A stretch of 64,000 nucleotides of DNA, taken from Monoplex corrugatus (lineage: Eukaryota > Mollusca > Gastropoda > Littorinimorpha > Ranellidae). The position numbers and the translations under genes were made by a program. Within the stretch, counting starts at the first letter, position 1, and each line of letters begins with the position of its first letter. Below the pieces are notes generated by a model that was not told where the DNA came from, made no database searches, and saw nothing but the letters and a program-made list of their open reading frames with translations. Shown here one piece after another: positions 10,431 through 21,679 of the stretch. The stretch covers positions 171,534,834-171,598,833 of the forward strand of contig CM060305.1 of assembly GCA_030674185.1 (NCBI GenBank), written 5' to 3'.

Positions 10431-10760
10431 GAGAGGAGGAAAGTGGCTGCCATATACTATAAACACCTGGAGGAAAGTGGCTGCCATATGCCATATACTA
10501 TAAACACCTGGAGGAAAGTGGCTGCCATATACCATATACTATAAACACCTGGAGGAAAGTGGCTGCCATATACTATAAACACCTGGAGGAAAGTGGCTGC
10601 CATATGCCATATACTATAAACACCTGGAGGAAAGTGGCTGCCATATACCATATACTATAAACACCTGGAGGAAAGTGGCTGCCATATACCATATACTATA
10701 AACACCTGGAGGAAAGTGGCTGCCATATGCCATATACTATAATACCATATACTATAAACA
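10431..10760 (+). repeat. Minisatellite, ~38-46 bp units
   Basis: About eight units of 'CACCTGGAGGAAAGTGGCTG' followed by 'CCATATACTATAAA', some with an extra CCATATG. It lies in the CARNMT1 region downstream of exon 2. The reading frames across it are artefacts. Confidence 0.95.
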
Positions 10761-11210
10761 CCTCATCTTCTGACAGAAGAACAGCAAAACTGGGAGGTTT
10801 CGTCTTTAGTAACCGCTTGAAATGTTTGGGCTAAAAGACCTTTACCGATTATGTAACCTGATGACAGGTGACAAAATGTTGCTCAACATGATCACAGGTG
10901 AAAAAATGTGGATTACTTTCTACGGCATCCATAACAAATGGTCCCAACAAATGTTGGTGGATGCAAATGATGAATGACCAGTTGTAATGAGACCTGGTTT
11001 TCAAAATCTTAAGAGCTTTTAATTTTCTCCATTTTCTTTAACTCCAAAGGCTCTGTAGCAGTTATTTTGCCTGAAAAGTCTACTCTCACTGGTAGACATT
11101 TTGCAGAAAGTGTTTTGCTCAAAATTGTGCAGTCCATCCATGAGCATCACATGACAACACAAAAGACCATAAAACAAAGGTCACTGTGACCTATCTACAA
11201 GAGCAATCCA
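10761..11210. other. No feature recognised
   Basis: Intronic sequence of CARNMT1 (3' of exon 2 on the - strand). No further exon of that gene could be identified here. Confidence 0.35.
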
Positions 11211-11427
11211 TTCAAGTTCTCTCTCACACATGTTACAGTCCTGACTTTATCACTTCAAGTTCTCTCTCACACATGTTACAGTCCTGACTTTATCACTTCA
11301 AGTTCTCTCTCACACATGTTACAGTCCTGACTTTATCACTTCAAGTTCTCTCTCACACATGTTACAGTCCTGACTTTATCACTTCAAGTTCTCTCTCACA
11401 CATGTTACAGTCCTGACTTTATCACTT
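11211..11427 (+). repeat. 43-bp minisatellite, five units
   Basis: Nearly identical 43-bp units containing 'TTCAAGTTCTCTCTCACACA' and 'CAGTCCTGACTTTATCAC'. The array ends 24 bp before the 5' splice site of CARNMT1 exon 2, on the intron side. Confidence 0.95.
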
Positions 11428-11450
11428 CTGTTTCCTTTGGACAGACTTAC

Positions 11451-11649
11451 CTGTATGATGGTGTGATTCCTGTTTTCAAACATGGCCTCCGCACCTTGCA
11501 ACATCAGTTTGATGATGTCATGGTTGTGGGCCACACACGTCCGCATCACATCCAGGTTGTCACGGAAACTAGGCAGGTAGTTCTGGTGGTGTTCTGGCAT
11601 CTCCAGGTAGTGGTCCTCAGCACTCTGGATCCTCCGCAAACAGTGTGAT
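11451..11649 (-). CDS. CARNMT1: CARNMT1 exon 2 (carnosine N-methyltransferase)
   Basis: A 199-base exon with an AG acceptor before 11649 and a consensus CAG|GTAAGT donor after 11451. It supplies one base to complete the Arg codon begun in exon 1, then 66 codons. The product includes 'NYLPSFRDNLDVMRTCVAHN' and 'AMFENRNH'. These correspond in order and spacing to the conserved N-terminal region of animal carnosine N-methyltransferase (N2227/UPF0586 family): the LP.F...LD..R.C..HN segment and the MFEN motif. The joined exon 1/exon 2 segment has the same length as remembered for human CARNMT1. The enzyme methylates carnosine to anserine using S-adenosylmethionine. The methyltransferase domain is not in the window. 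Confidence 0.88.
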
Positions 11650-11789
11650 CTGACACATCACCATGGTAGTAATAATAACAATAATGATGACAATGATGAT
11701 AATTTTGATGATAATAATAATAACAGCAACAATACCAAAAAAAATCACACTGACAATAAAAATAAGAAGAAAAAGAAGTAAAAGAAGAA

Positions 11790-12600
11790 AAGCATAACAT
11801 TATGTAAAGCATCCTGAGAGAAACTTGACTGTTATCTGCAAAGCATACACAGGCTCGCAAAGTTTCTCCTCAAGTGTAGTTGGCTTTGTCCATATCTCCT
11901 CCCTCAGCAGCCGGAGAGTCCTGCAGACATGTAGGATGTGGTTCATGTCCTGCTCTGCCTGTCCACAAGGGCATATGGGGAAGGGCACAACTTTTTCATT
12001 TTTTCAAAAAGATGTTTGTTCCGCCTGCTGTGCCTAGTTTCCGTATGAAAGACAACTGACTGTTCTTTCCTTGACAGCTGATGGTAACTGTCATGTGTCT
12101 GAGGTGTCCTAAGCAGACTTGATGATGGTATTCATCTCTGTGAGGAAGAGAGATTCTCTTGTTGTTTATTTTCTGCTCTTACTGTATGTGTCTTAGCTTT
12201 GCCATATTCAATTGTCTACATTTTCCAATTCCTTTGATACCACAGTGTAAGCGGATCCACTTCAGGACTGTCCTGAGGCACTTCAGTATGTGCAGTGCCT
12301 TTTCCAACTGTGGCTGCCTGTTTGTTGGTGAAAGCATGGCACTCACTGGATGGTCTTCAGTGCACCTGAACTTGATGACCTGCATCACTACTCCCTCTTT
12401 AGAATCTTTTCATCTGCGCCCCAGTGTGTTCCTAACAGCTTTCTCATAATGTTCCGCTATTTTCTAGCATTTCCTTGTACTTGAATGACATGTTGCTTCC
12501 ATGTTAATCTTTTGTCAAAATTTAATCTCTTGTCAAAAGTGACTCCCTGGTATGTTTACTGGCCTTCTATCTTCAGTGGTGTATTGTCAAGGGCAAATCT
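11790..12600 (-). pseudogene. Decayed LINE with RNase H (I/Nimb-like), 3' part
   Basis: On the - strand, 11988-11800 encodes 'CPCGQAEQDMNHILHVCRTL' and 'TTLEEKL', a C-terminal zinc-knuckle motif of I/Nimb-type LINE proteins. About 12388-12180 encodes 'WIRLHCGIKG', the end of an RNase H domain (W-I-x2-H-x-G-I-x-G). Frames are broken throughout. It lies in the long CARNMT1 intron, sense to that gene. Confidence 0.6.
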
Positions 12601-12639
12601 ATCATGCTGAGCTTTGGGGGATGTTTTCTCCCCGTTCTG

Positions 12640-12965
12640 CAACTCTCTCCGGGGCAAGCTGCATTGTGAAGGTTGCTGTTGTTGTGTCTCTGGCTGCTGT
12701 TGTTGTGTCTCTCCGGGCCAAGCTGCAGTCTGTAGGTTGCTGTTGTTTGGTCTCTTCGAGCCAAGCTGCAGTCTGAAGGTTGCTGTTGTTGTGTCTCTCC
12801 GGGCCAAGTGCATTCTTAAGGTTGCTGTTGTTGTGTCTCTCCAGGCCAAGCTGCATTCTTAAGGTTGCTGTTGTTGTGTCTCTCCGGGCCAAGCTGCATT
12901 CTTAAGGTTGCTGTTATTGTGTCTCTCCGGGCCAAGCTGCATTCTTAAGGTTGCTGTTGTTGCAT
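12640..12965 (+). repeat. Minisatellite inside the decayed LINE
   Basis: Units of roughly 43-47 bp containing 'AAGGTTGCTGTTGTTGTGTC' and 'CTCCGGGCCAAGCTGCA', with shorter variants at the left. It interrupts the decayed LINE between the RT and RNase H remnants. Confidence 0.9.
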
Positions 12966-13560
12966 CTTCTTCAATGCATCAGCGTACCAGGTCTGTATAT
13001 ACAGCACTGATTGGACTTTTGGGCAGCTCTGATATGATGTCATTGCTGAAGAAGAGTGAAAAATGCTGCGGAGACGATTCTTCCTTGAGGAACCTTGATG
13101 CAATAGCATCTTCCAGACACAGTGATCATCCAGTAACACTCTGGCTCTTCAGTTGTTTAGGCAGGACTTTGTACACTGGTATGTGCTGCCTTTGATTCTG
13201 CTAAGGACGAGCTTCACAAGTTCATCTTTCCAGATCTTACTGAAAGTCTTCGGAAGATCATGAAGATCACCTATGTGAACTTGTGAGCCTGAAAAGTGTC
13301 TTCTATGACCTGAGTAAGGTGTGTTGTTTGGTGTCCTGTACTTCTGTACATTTTCTCTGAAGCTTATGGGACTGTAGCTCAGATTTTTGTCTTGTTCTCC
13401 CCTTTCTTTGGAACAGGAATAATTTTAGCTTCTTTCCTGCACTGTGATTCCTGTCCTTGTCTCCAACTATGATTGAAAATGTCCTCCAGTTTTTGGCAGA
13501 CCAAGGTGCTATTGCATCTCTTTGTGATGTTGTCTCAGCCAAGTTACTTCTTTTTCAATT
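12966..13560 (-). pseudogene. Decayed reverse transcriptase fragment (I/Nimb-like)
   Basis: The - strand translation contains degraded remnants such as 'NYSCSKERGEQDKNLSYSPI', resembling the 'IP.PKKG...SYRPISL' motif of LINE reverse transcriptases, with several stops. It probably belongs with 11790-12600 as one old insertion, split by the minisatellite. Confidence 0.45.
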
Positions 13561-13573
13561 TCTTGACAACATT

Positions 13574-13763
13574 CTTCATTATATAGCGATAAGAAACAGT
13601 TGTACTAAAGAAATTAAACGTGCAAAGACAGAATATGAAAAAAACATAGCAAAAGACTAAGTTTAACCCTAAAAGATTTTTGAAATATGTGCAATCAAAG
13701 TGCAAAGTAAAAGTAGGTATTAGCCCATTGACTATAGCTGATGGTGACACTGCATTAACTAAC
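13574..13763 (+). mobile_element. CR1-type LINE piece in inverted orientation
   Basis: The + strand encodes 'YIAIRNSCTKEIKRAKTEYE' and, after frameshifts, 'FLKYVQSKCK', the linker between endonuclease and reverse transcriptase. The first 47 bases (13574-13620) are repeated in inverted orientation at 13764-13810 with one mismatch. The element therefore folds back on itself here. Confidence 0.75.
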
Positions 13764-15830
13764 CGTTTAATTTCTTTGGTACAACTGTTTCTTATCGCTA
13801 TATAATGAAGATAGTCTTTCCCCATTTTAGTTTCTAAAAACCTATTAAAAAGATAATACTTCTTTTTTATTAATCTCCAAACGTTTTTGTTAATCCACAG
13901 TGGTTTAGTTTTTACATTATCACTGGTTTTTATTTTTGATATATTTTGTTCCATGGAAAGTAGGATTTTATTTTTTATTGTGTCCCAAGTCTTATCAACA
14001 TCCATGGAATTTAAAACTGTCCAATCTTCCTGACTCAGTTCTTGTTTCATCTTTGCATAATTTCCTCTTTTGAAATCAAACTTATAATTTGTGGTATTTT
14101 GAGTTTTGGGTGTTTGAACATACAGCTCGAAAATCAGTACCTCATGGTCACTTTTGCCTATGGGACAATAATGTTTAATTTCAGATATAAATTCTTCATC
14201 ATTTGTTATCACCAAGTCAAGAATATTTGATTTCTGTCCCTCCCTTCTTCTAGTTGGAGATTTTACCATTTGTATTAAATATGCATCATTCAAGCATTCA
14301 ATGAATGTGTTATCCCTAACGCCTGTCCATGTTCCCTTCCAGTTGATGTTACTTTGTTAGGAAAATTAAAATCTCCTATTAGTCCTATTATACAAACTTT
14401 ATCAAATGTGGATATGTATTTATCATTTAACAGTTTACATAAATTGTCTTCATTTTCTAAAGTGGTATTAGGACTTTTGTATATGCATCCCAATAGGACT
14501 TTCAATCCATCTTTAGTGACAAAATGTGCCCATACACATTCGTCAAAATGTGTCGTGTTAAGTTTAATACTTTCCTGAGCATTCAGGTTTGTCTTAACAT
14601 GATACACCAAAACGACCCTCTTAGGTTTGGCATTGGTAATGCTGGATTCCTCTTCTATCAAAAACAATAATTCTTCTCTTTTGTTTATTAATGATTAATC
14701 CATCTATAGTTGTATAAATAACTTTACACTCATTGCTTACAAACTTCCCTTTATTTACAATATTTACATTTTCTGCATTTTTTGACTGTTCTGGTTGATT
14801 TAATTGTCAATGTTTCACATCATTTGCCCCAGTAGCACCTACTGATTGCACTGTCACAATCCTGTCACCTCGAATTTTCAAGTTTTTCTCTCCATTTTCA
14901 ATTTTTGTTGTAGTCTTTCTGCAGGGGTATAGTCAGGATTTATAAAAATCCTGTCTTTACTGTCCTTGGCAATGACATCCTTGTTTATTTTGTATGCATT
15001 CTTTAATATCTCCCTCTTTGTGTTCCATGAACGGACCTTTATGATCTTAAAAGTCTCGGCCTGGACCCTCCCACTCTGCCTAGTCTCACTGGTTCTTCTA
15101 TCTTTTTGTCTTGTAGATCGGGACATATTTTGTCAACAATGTCCTGTACTTTTTTCATGTCTTCCTGCTGTCTTTCTATGGAATCTGGCTTACTGGTCTC
15201 TGTCAGTCCAACAACAACAAGGTTCAACTCCCTTTTCTCTTTCTCTTCCCTTTCCTTCATGTTTTCATCAAGTTTTTTGTTCACTTCTCTTCAATTTTCT
15301 GATCCAGACAGACCCCAGTAGCACTTTCTACTTTCTTCAGTCTGTTCTCAACAGACTGGAACATGGTTAGCAGTAAATCTATCTTTGCTTCCAGTGGCCC
15401 TCGTTTTTCTTTCCCACCAGAAAGACAGTCCAAACATACCCACTGAATATTTGTAAACATTTTCCTCTGAGAGAAAACTGAACTCTCTCTCTGTCAGATT
15501 GGTGCAGTCTTTATGACACCATTGTTTGCAACAATGGCATTCAATGCTGCCTACGTTGCTCTCTTCATCATCAACTGCATTCGAGCATTTCAAGCACAAA
15601 AAGTACTTACAGCTGCTATCATCACTCATAATTGTCCGACCTTCCTTCTCTCTGCTCCCTTTTTTCCTTTCACCACTGTCCTTCCTGGAGTTTCGTCTAT
15701 GTTTTGGCTGACTTGCTCCTTTGGTCGACATACTATACAGTCTATAGGCCCTAGTATGTGTCGGCAAGACAAAATCAAGAATATGAAAAAAAAAAAACAT
15801 TACTAACCTGTACACACTGCAACAAGTAAT
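13764..15830 (-). mobile_element. CR1-type LINE: ORF1 and endonuclease, lacking RT
   Basis: The - strand carries ORF1 (about 15725-14880) with a PHD-like zinc finger ('CLKCSNAV...IECHCCKQWCHKDC'), a charged coiled coil and an RRM-like part ('NLVVVGLTET', 'RPRLLRS', 'IFINPDYTPAERL'). Next come an APE-type endonuclease ('LLGCIYKSPN', 'IGDFNFP') and its C-terminal part ('ILDLVITNDEEF', 'GKSDHEVL'; 14293-13770). A few frameshifts separate these frames. There is no reverse transcriptase, because the element stops at the inverted junction near 13764. It is sense to the CARNMT1 intron it occupies. Confidence 0.8.
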
Positions 15831-15981
15831 TTTAACCTAAGTATTTATCGCTATAAAATGAAATGAAAATAACTCAACACACAACGAAATCAGCTTGTAG
15901 CTTGCAAAACAGAAGAGTGAGTTGTGTTAGCAGGCAACTTTAAAACTTCATTTCCCTAAAAAACAACAGCTTGTTTTGAAC

Positions 15982-16758
15982 TTAACTCTTTGAAGACGTA
16001 ATATAGTTGCCTTGCACAACCACTGTGGACGCGATCAATGGGACTTGCCACAACCCTTGGTGACGCACGATTTTGGGGGGGTTTAAAAAAATTCTCAAAA
16101 ATACAGATTTTACAGCACAAGAACATATTTTATATCAAAATAAAATTCAGTTTACGCTCTTTACGCTGAAGCTACATACAAGGACAATACATCTATTCTA
16201 CTTACCTTCCTAGAAGGTGAAATGGGGTAGGGTTTTGGTTCTGGGAAAGAAGTTTTTGATTGACAGTAATCCAACACATAAAGTCAGTGAAACACCCATT
16301 CTTGACCAGGTGATCCAGAAATCCAGGTAATCACAAGTCCTTGGTACGACCAGAAGATATAAAAGAACAAACACAGTTTTGTTTTCACACAGGTAAAGCA
16401 GCAAAGTGATTATGACGATCCCTTGAAGAAGAAGAAGAAGGCCTAAATGTCGCCATTTTGGTGCAAGGACAGTCACTCCGGTTGGTTTGGATAAAGGCAA
16501 GAAACTGTGACTAATCGGGATAAAATCGATGCAAGGGAAGTAACAAACACTTCAGAAGATACCAAAGAGTGTTCCTATATGTGTAGTTAGTTCCCTTAGA
16601 CCAGCGACTGGCTTGCATCTATTTTTAAAAACCGCAGCGGAATATCCGCTATCACGTCTCTAATGGTTTGGCCAGCTGCAGCGGAATGTCTGCTGTCACG
16701 TCTCTAATGGTTTGGCCAGTGCAGCAGAATATCCGCTGTTGCGTCTCCGAAGAGTTAA
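15982..16758. mobile_element. TTAA-flanked MITE (piggyBac-like)
   Basis: TTAA at 15982-15985 and 16755-16758 flanks a 769-bp element. Its ends are imperfect inverted repeats, CTCTTTGAAGACG against CTCTTCGGAGACG with two transitions. TTAA duplication with CTCTT ends fits piggyBac-type (or Kolobok) non-autonomous elements. No transposase frame is present. A - strand frame at 16210-16500 shows no known domain. Confidence 0.6.
16628..16750 (+). repeat. Three-unit tandem repeat at the MITE's right end
   Basis: About 45-bp units with 'GCAGCGGAATATCCGCT' and 'CACGTCTCTAATGGTTTGGC'. GCGGA/TCCGC can pair around ATA. The last unit merges into the right inverted repeat, so these are subterminal repeats of the MITE. 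Confidence 0.7.
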
Positions 16759-17205
16759 ACTTAATTTTCGTTTAAATACTTTCATGAAATGTTTTTAGTC
16801 AGGAAAACAAACTCAATGTTTCATTTTAAATCTATAACTTTCGAAAAATGTCGAGACAATTTTCAATCATCCTGGGCGTATGACCTTGACCTGGCTGACA
16901 AATTATGACAAACTTAAAAACTGACAAATTATGACAAAACAAGAAATAATACTGATAAAATATTTATAGAATATTGCATGACTAACATTAGAAAGTTTTA
17001 TTTTACAAATAGAATTGCACATGTAATGATGTATGGAATAAATTACCAAACGTCAAACAAAATTAAAAGAGCTCAAAACACAAACTCGTTTCTTTTTCTT
17101 CTTCTTCTTCTTCTGTTGTGTGGCCACAATCAACACTTTGATTATTTTGCCACAAAATAGGGGGTTACCATGAACCGGCTGCCTGACTTAAAAAAAAAAA
17201 AAAAT
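16759..17205. other. No feature recognised
   Basis: AT-rich CARNMT1 intron. A short TTC repeat is near 17093-17114 and an A-tract near 17190. Confidence 0.35.
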
Positions 17206-17668
17206 TTTTAAATTGCTCTTCACATTCACACACTCCCTGCCCACTAACTGGATTAGAGGGGATGAGAAGTGACAGGCAGGCATCCTAATGATGGCCCCGG
17301 GCACCCCCCACCGCAGCGGCCCTCCTACCAGCACACCCCCTACCCACTACCTACCTGACCAAGCACTCTCACATTCATACAGGACAGTTTGTGTTTGTGT
17401 TTGTTTGGGCTTACTCCTGAAGTTTCACAGTAGCGAGACTGTCAAGAGTGTCAGCATTGAGGTGGGAGGTGACTCTGTTTTTGAAACTGTCGGGGGAGTC
17501 TGCCTCTACAATGTGTGCTGGGAGTTCATCCCACTCATGGATGGCTCGGGGGAAGAATGAGAAAAGTCTGTATTGCTGTTTATGGTTTACAAGGCGTTTA
17601 ATCTGCTGGCCATGTGATCTTCTGTCTCTTACTACGGGTTTTTCCAGGACACTTTTATTGACCTGCAC
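17206..17668 (-). mobile_element. LINE 3' end (CR1/Jockey-type C terminus)
   Basis: The - strand frame 17668-17411 encodes 'VVRDRRSHGQQIKRL', 'RLFSFFPRAIHEWDELPAHI' and 'DSFKNRVTSHL'. This is the usual C-terminal tail of Jockey/CR1-type reverse transcriptases, ending in a stop at 17411. A 3' UTR of about 200 bp follows, ending at the A/T tract near 17190-17206. The copy is strongly 5'-truncated. Confidence 0.75.
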
Positions 17669-18764
17669 CAGGTTATTTAAAAACCAGCTTGACCATTGGA
17701 AACATTACATTGAACTTAAATATGAATATGATGAATGAATCATCAAAAAAAAAAAAAAAAAACTGGGCGTATGACAAACCCTGGCTAGGTGTGTTAGAAA
17801 AGAAAAAGAAAAATGATGTAGGTATGTCACAATCGGCGATTACGCGTGCGCGAAAAATTCAATGGAAGACTGTTCCCGGTGTGGCGGCACACGCGAGAGG
17901 GTAGGCAAACAATCGCTCTTTGTTTCGTTAATGTATTCATGTGTCCGATTATTATCGATCTGAATACCGAAGTCCGTACTTTTCCCATGATGACCTGGTC
18001 ATTTTTGTGAGCTTCCTCTCAATTGCTGACATGGCAGTGGTGGTGTGGATTGTGGTGTGTGCGGCCGTATCTCCCAAACTTACAAGAATGATCTTACCGT
18101 CAACTGAATTAATCACCAATAAGAACATGCATTTTCCTGCTTATGTGTAAAATTTGGTGCAAATTTGAGTCCAGAGAACCGTTTTAGGCCATATTACAGA
18201 TAGTGGGTGTGGTGACCGCCGTTATTGCCTTGTTTACAATGGCCGTCAGACTCTTTAGCGCCGATTAACTGTTTTCTTTTTGTCATATCAGCAGAACCTA
18301 TTGGCTTACCGTCGTCATTTTTCACGACATACAAGACAATGGATTTTTAGCTTACTGTGTAAAATTTGGTGAACAAATTTTAACCTTAACTCGAAATACA
18401 AGCTTCAGTTTGACGCTGGTTGTCAGCCACCAGCGTCAGTCTAGATCTAGTAGATGCTGGTTGTCAGTCTAGATCTAAATGACTCGGCAAACTGCAGCGA
18501 TGGGCAGCCAAACTTCGAAGGTCTGCTGCCCCTCATTATCAGCTTCTAGACCTCTGGACTTTAGATTGTCAGATTGGATAAGATTAAAACTCGCACTGCT
18601 AGGCAAGTTTAGCAAGAATCAAAGTGTAGATCTAGATAGGACTACTCTAGTTAAGGATGGCGAGGGACAATGGATATTGGTCACGTAGTAGTGTCACATC
18701 TCCCGATATGTGTACACCCACACAACAGTCTTGCTGACTGATGTTTGACAGACAAGCTCTCTCA
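17669..18764. other. Intron sequence with a diverged repeat pair
   Basis: Two segments about 205 bp apart (near 18091-18160 and 18286-18375) share 'CTTACCGTC' and 'TGTGTAAAATTTGGTG'. They resemble in style, but not clearly in sequence, the pair at 2587-2900. An A-tract lies at 17744-17761. No gene was recognised. Confidence 0.35.
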
Positions 18765-18768
18765 CACA

Positions 18769-18817
<49 letters not shown>
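18765..18817 (+). repeat. (CA)n microsatellite
   Basis: Near-perfect CA dinucleotide run of about 50 bp. Confidence 0.95.
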
Positions 18818-19870
18818 CAAATACCCAAAGGTGTGATGAGCAGATGCACAGTAATGCTGAACTTATAAAATTAATATTATTATTATATATTATTAGTAGT
18901 ATTATTACACTAAAAAAATCTTGAATTTTCCAAATCTAAGGCCTAGATACACTGATTAGAATTAATGCTTTACATGTGATTTCTTTTATTTCAAATATTC
19001 TGCATGCCTTTTAAATTGCAGTGTGTCCAACTGAGATTAGGCATTAAAATGTATGGGCATGCCAAACCTCCCCCTTCTTTTTTCTCTTTTAGTTTTGTTT
19101 TGTTCCTATCTAAAGTGCACACGGATGCTTTGATATGGACTGTTGGCACTGTATAGGCCTAAATAGAATGATTGATAGGTGGTAGTATTTGTCATAACTA
19201 GTAGTAGTAGGCCTTGTCTATCATTACTATTAGTATTACTGTTGTCATTCAAGTGTCTCACAGTGGGTAAGGTCTTTATTTATCCAGATAAAATGAGTGA
19301 CTGATGCCATCCTCCCCCCACCTGGGTATAAGTGGGATGACTCAGACTGCTTGATCATCCAGTCACAGACTGATACCACTGTAAGTGGATATTTTGATAA
19401 TTTTTGTGCAAGACTTACATATGTAGGCCTGTACAGTCAGTCAGCTCATCTTCTCTTGCTCTGTTGATTCACTTAACACATGTTTTAAGATTATCTCATC
19501 TGAATGGTAAATAAAATAGATGCATGAAATTCTCAAAACAAAAACTTCTGATGGTGATAAAATGTCACCTTAAGTCAGCTTGAGCATTGTGCTTTCCATT
19601 TCTCATACCATCTCTTTGGAATTCACTGTCAGTTGAACCAAAGGATCTGTCAGCTCTTTCTCACTTGACCAGCCTGTTCACAGGTCTTAAACAATTGTCA
19701 TAATATATGCACTGTCACTTCTACCTACTGGTCATGTCCTGCTGTGCAATAATTCATGTTTGTAGTTGTACACATATTGATCGAGTAACCAAATATTGTC
19801 AGTCTTTGTGTTTTTTTTGTTTGCATTTAATTTTGTTTTTTGAGTGATGCACAGATAATGATATTTACAT
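18818..19870. other. No feature recognised
   Basis: AT-rich CARNMT1 intron without a recognisable gene or transposon. Confidence 0.35.
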
Positions 19871-20065
19871 AAATATGTGTGTGTGTGTGTATGTGTGTTT
19901 ATGCATACTGGTACATGTACATATATGTATAAATATATATATATTTCATATATTATAATTGTATATATATTGTATATATATGTGTGTATATTTATATATA
20001 TATATATATACATATATCATATATATGTATATATGCACACTTATAACACACGCACACACATATTT
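19871..20065 (+). repeat. (GT)n/(TA)n compound low-complexity tract
   Basis: GT-rich run near 19877-19900, then TA/TATATG repeats to about 20040, then CACA. The Tyr/Ile-rich frames here are artefacts. Confidence 0.9.
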
Positions 20066-21340
20066 ACATGTATTACATAACACATTATCTTTCATGTTGT
20101 ATGACAGCTTATGAAAAAGTGTGCGTTTACGCAAGAAAAAAAACATCAAAACTTTTCAAAAAGGTTTGCTTGTTAAGGTAAACAACTGAAAAGATACACT
20201 GTCCTTACTACCAGCAGAATTTTTTAATCAAAACTGCAAGTCCAGAATAGCAAGTTATAAACCAATTCAGTCTGTGAATCTTGTTTTCACCTCAGAACAG
20301 CTTAATTAGTAATTAATCTGTAATCTCTTAACCTTAATAAAGGCTCAATTTCTATGTTACCAGGAAACTTGAGAGAGGTATTTTCAGTGAAATATGCAAA
20401 CAATTTTCATTTCTATTTTTAATGGTTTTCATACTACCATCACAGGCTCTCAATTCTTTATTTTAATTAATCAATATGAATTTATTTACATCACATATAT
20501 CTATGCACACATATGTATGATATATATAATAGTAATAGTTTACTAATACACATACATATTTATAATTATAAACATATATTTTTATAGCCTATAGGGCCTA
20601 TACATAACGTCATAAGCCAAGAGTAAATACATGCACAGGTTGACAACTTCTTAAAGTTTAAAGGCAGTTTTTCATGAAAAAACTGTAATTAATTGATTAT
20701 TACATGAAGATTGAGCCTAATGGTATTGAATAACTGCTGTAATTTATCATGATAATTATCTTGAGGCTTTACTCAACAATTTTCAAGCCAGAAATTTGAT
20801 TATTTTGGAAACTGTAGGCCTAAAGATTTTAGGAATCTCAGTTAATTTTCGCTTTAGCCAGTTGACGCAATTAATGAATTAATTACTAATTAATGCAAGG
20901 ACCCAGAGATTCATGAAGGGCTTAATCATCTTGGCTAAACAAAGGCCTTTCTACTGATATGTGATTTTTTTTCAATCGGTTCAGTCTTTCCAAAGTTAGG
21001 GGGTGCTTTTTGTGATGATACGGCACACACGCGTTCACAGTTTTTTCTAGACTCTATGTAATCCAATGAAGGAAAACGTCGAAAATTTAATTATTAAAAA
21101 AATCGTAACTTTCGTCACGGGCAATCAATCGAAGAACTTTTATTACCATTTTAAAGTTCTTTTCAATGATGGTAATTGTATATTTATTAAAATTAATAAA
21201 AATATTTGAAATTTTTTGTAACATACCTAAAATTTATTATGATATAGAGTCTATAATGATGGGACTTGAAATATACTATACTGTCATACTCTATTCGGCC
21301 GGAAGAAAGAGCAGAATGGGTCAGACACTCTTCAACATAC
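20066..21340. other. No feature recognised
   Basis: AT-rich first intron of CARNMT1, adjacent to exon 1. No exon, RNA gene or transposon end was found. Confidence 0.35.
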
Positions 21341-21453
21341 CTGTAGCTTTTAAAAGCTTCGACAACTCGAAGGAAATGCTCATGCTCTTTCTTGTCGTAC
21401 TCTTCGGGATCTTCTCTTTTGTCACAGTTCTTGTCACAGTCAGGGTCCGCCAT
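21341..21453 (-). CDS. CARNMT1: CARNMT1 exon 1 (start of carnosine N-methyltransferase)
   Basis: ATG at 21453 in a good context (AACATGG). It encodes 37 codons plus two bases, then a CAG|GTATGT donor after 21341. The product begins 'MADPDCDKNC' and contains 'KKEHEHFLRVVEAFKSY', matching the conserved E-x-E-H-F...AF.YY segment that opens the conserved part of animal CARNMT1 proteins. The phase (two bases) fits exon 2 at 11649 exactly, leaving an intron of 9691 bases packed with repeats. Later exons would lie left of base 1. An open 5' flank runs to an ATTTA repeat at 21536, so any promoter is within about 100 bp or further upstream among repeats. Confidence 0.85.
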
Positions 21454-21535
21454 GTTGATGACCTACTCTTGCTCACTTTCGTTTGAATGCTTTCCCTTAG
21501 GTACAGGCACTCGATTTCATTTATTTATAATCTAC

Positions 21536-21580
21536 TTATATTTATTTATTTATTCATTTATTTATTTATTTGTGTGTGTG

Positions 21581-21612
<32 letters not shown>

Positions 21613-21635
21613 TGCACGCGCACGCGCGCGAGCAT
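21536..21635 (+). repeat. (TTTA)n-(GT)n-(GTGC)n microsatellite
   Basis: ATTT repeats at about 21536-21570, followed by GT and GTGC/CACGCG repeats. It lies about 80 bp upstream of the CARNMT1 start codon. Confidence 0.9.
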
Positions 21636-21679
21636 GCATGTGTGTTTACAAGCTCTTACCAATAGCGACATGATTTCCT

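Noticed and set aside
13544..13810. Twin-priming (5' inversion) as the cause of the CR1 rearrangement
   Set aside because: In twin priming the inverted part is the 5' segment joined to a sense 3' segment. Here the 5' part continues to the junction and a short downstream piece is inverted, with overlapping rather than adjoining sequence.
16210..16500. 96-codon - strand frame with hydrophobic stretches
   Set aside because: It lies inside a TTAA-flanked MITE and has no homology I can recognise. Hydrophobic composition alone is not evidence of a gene.
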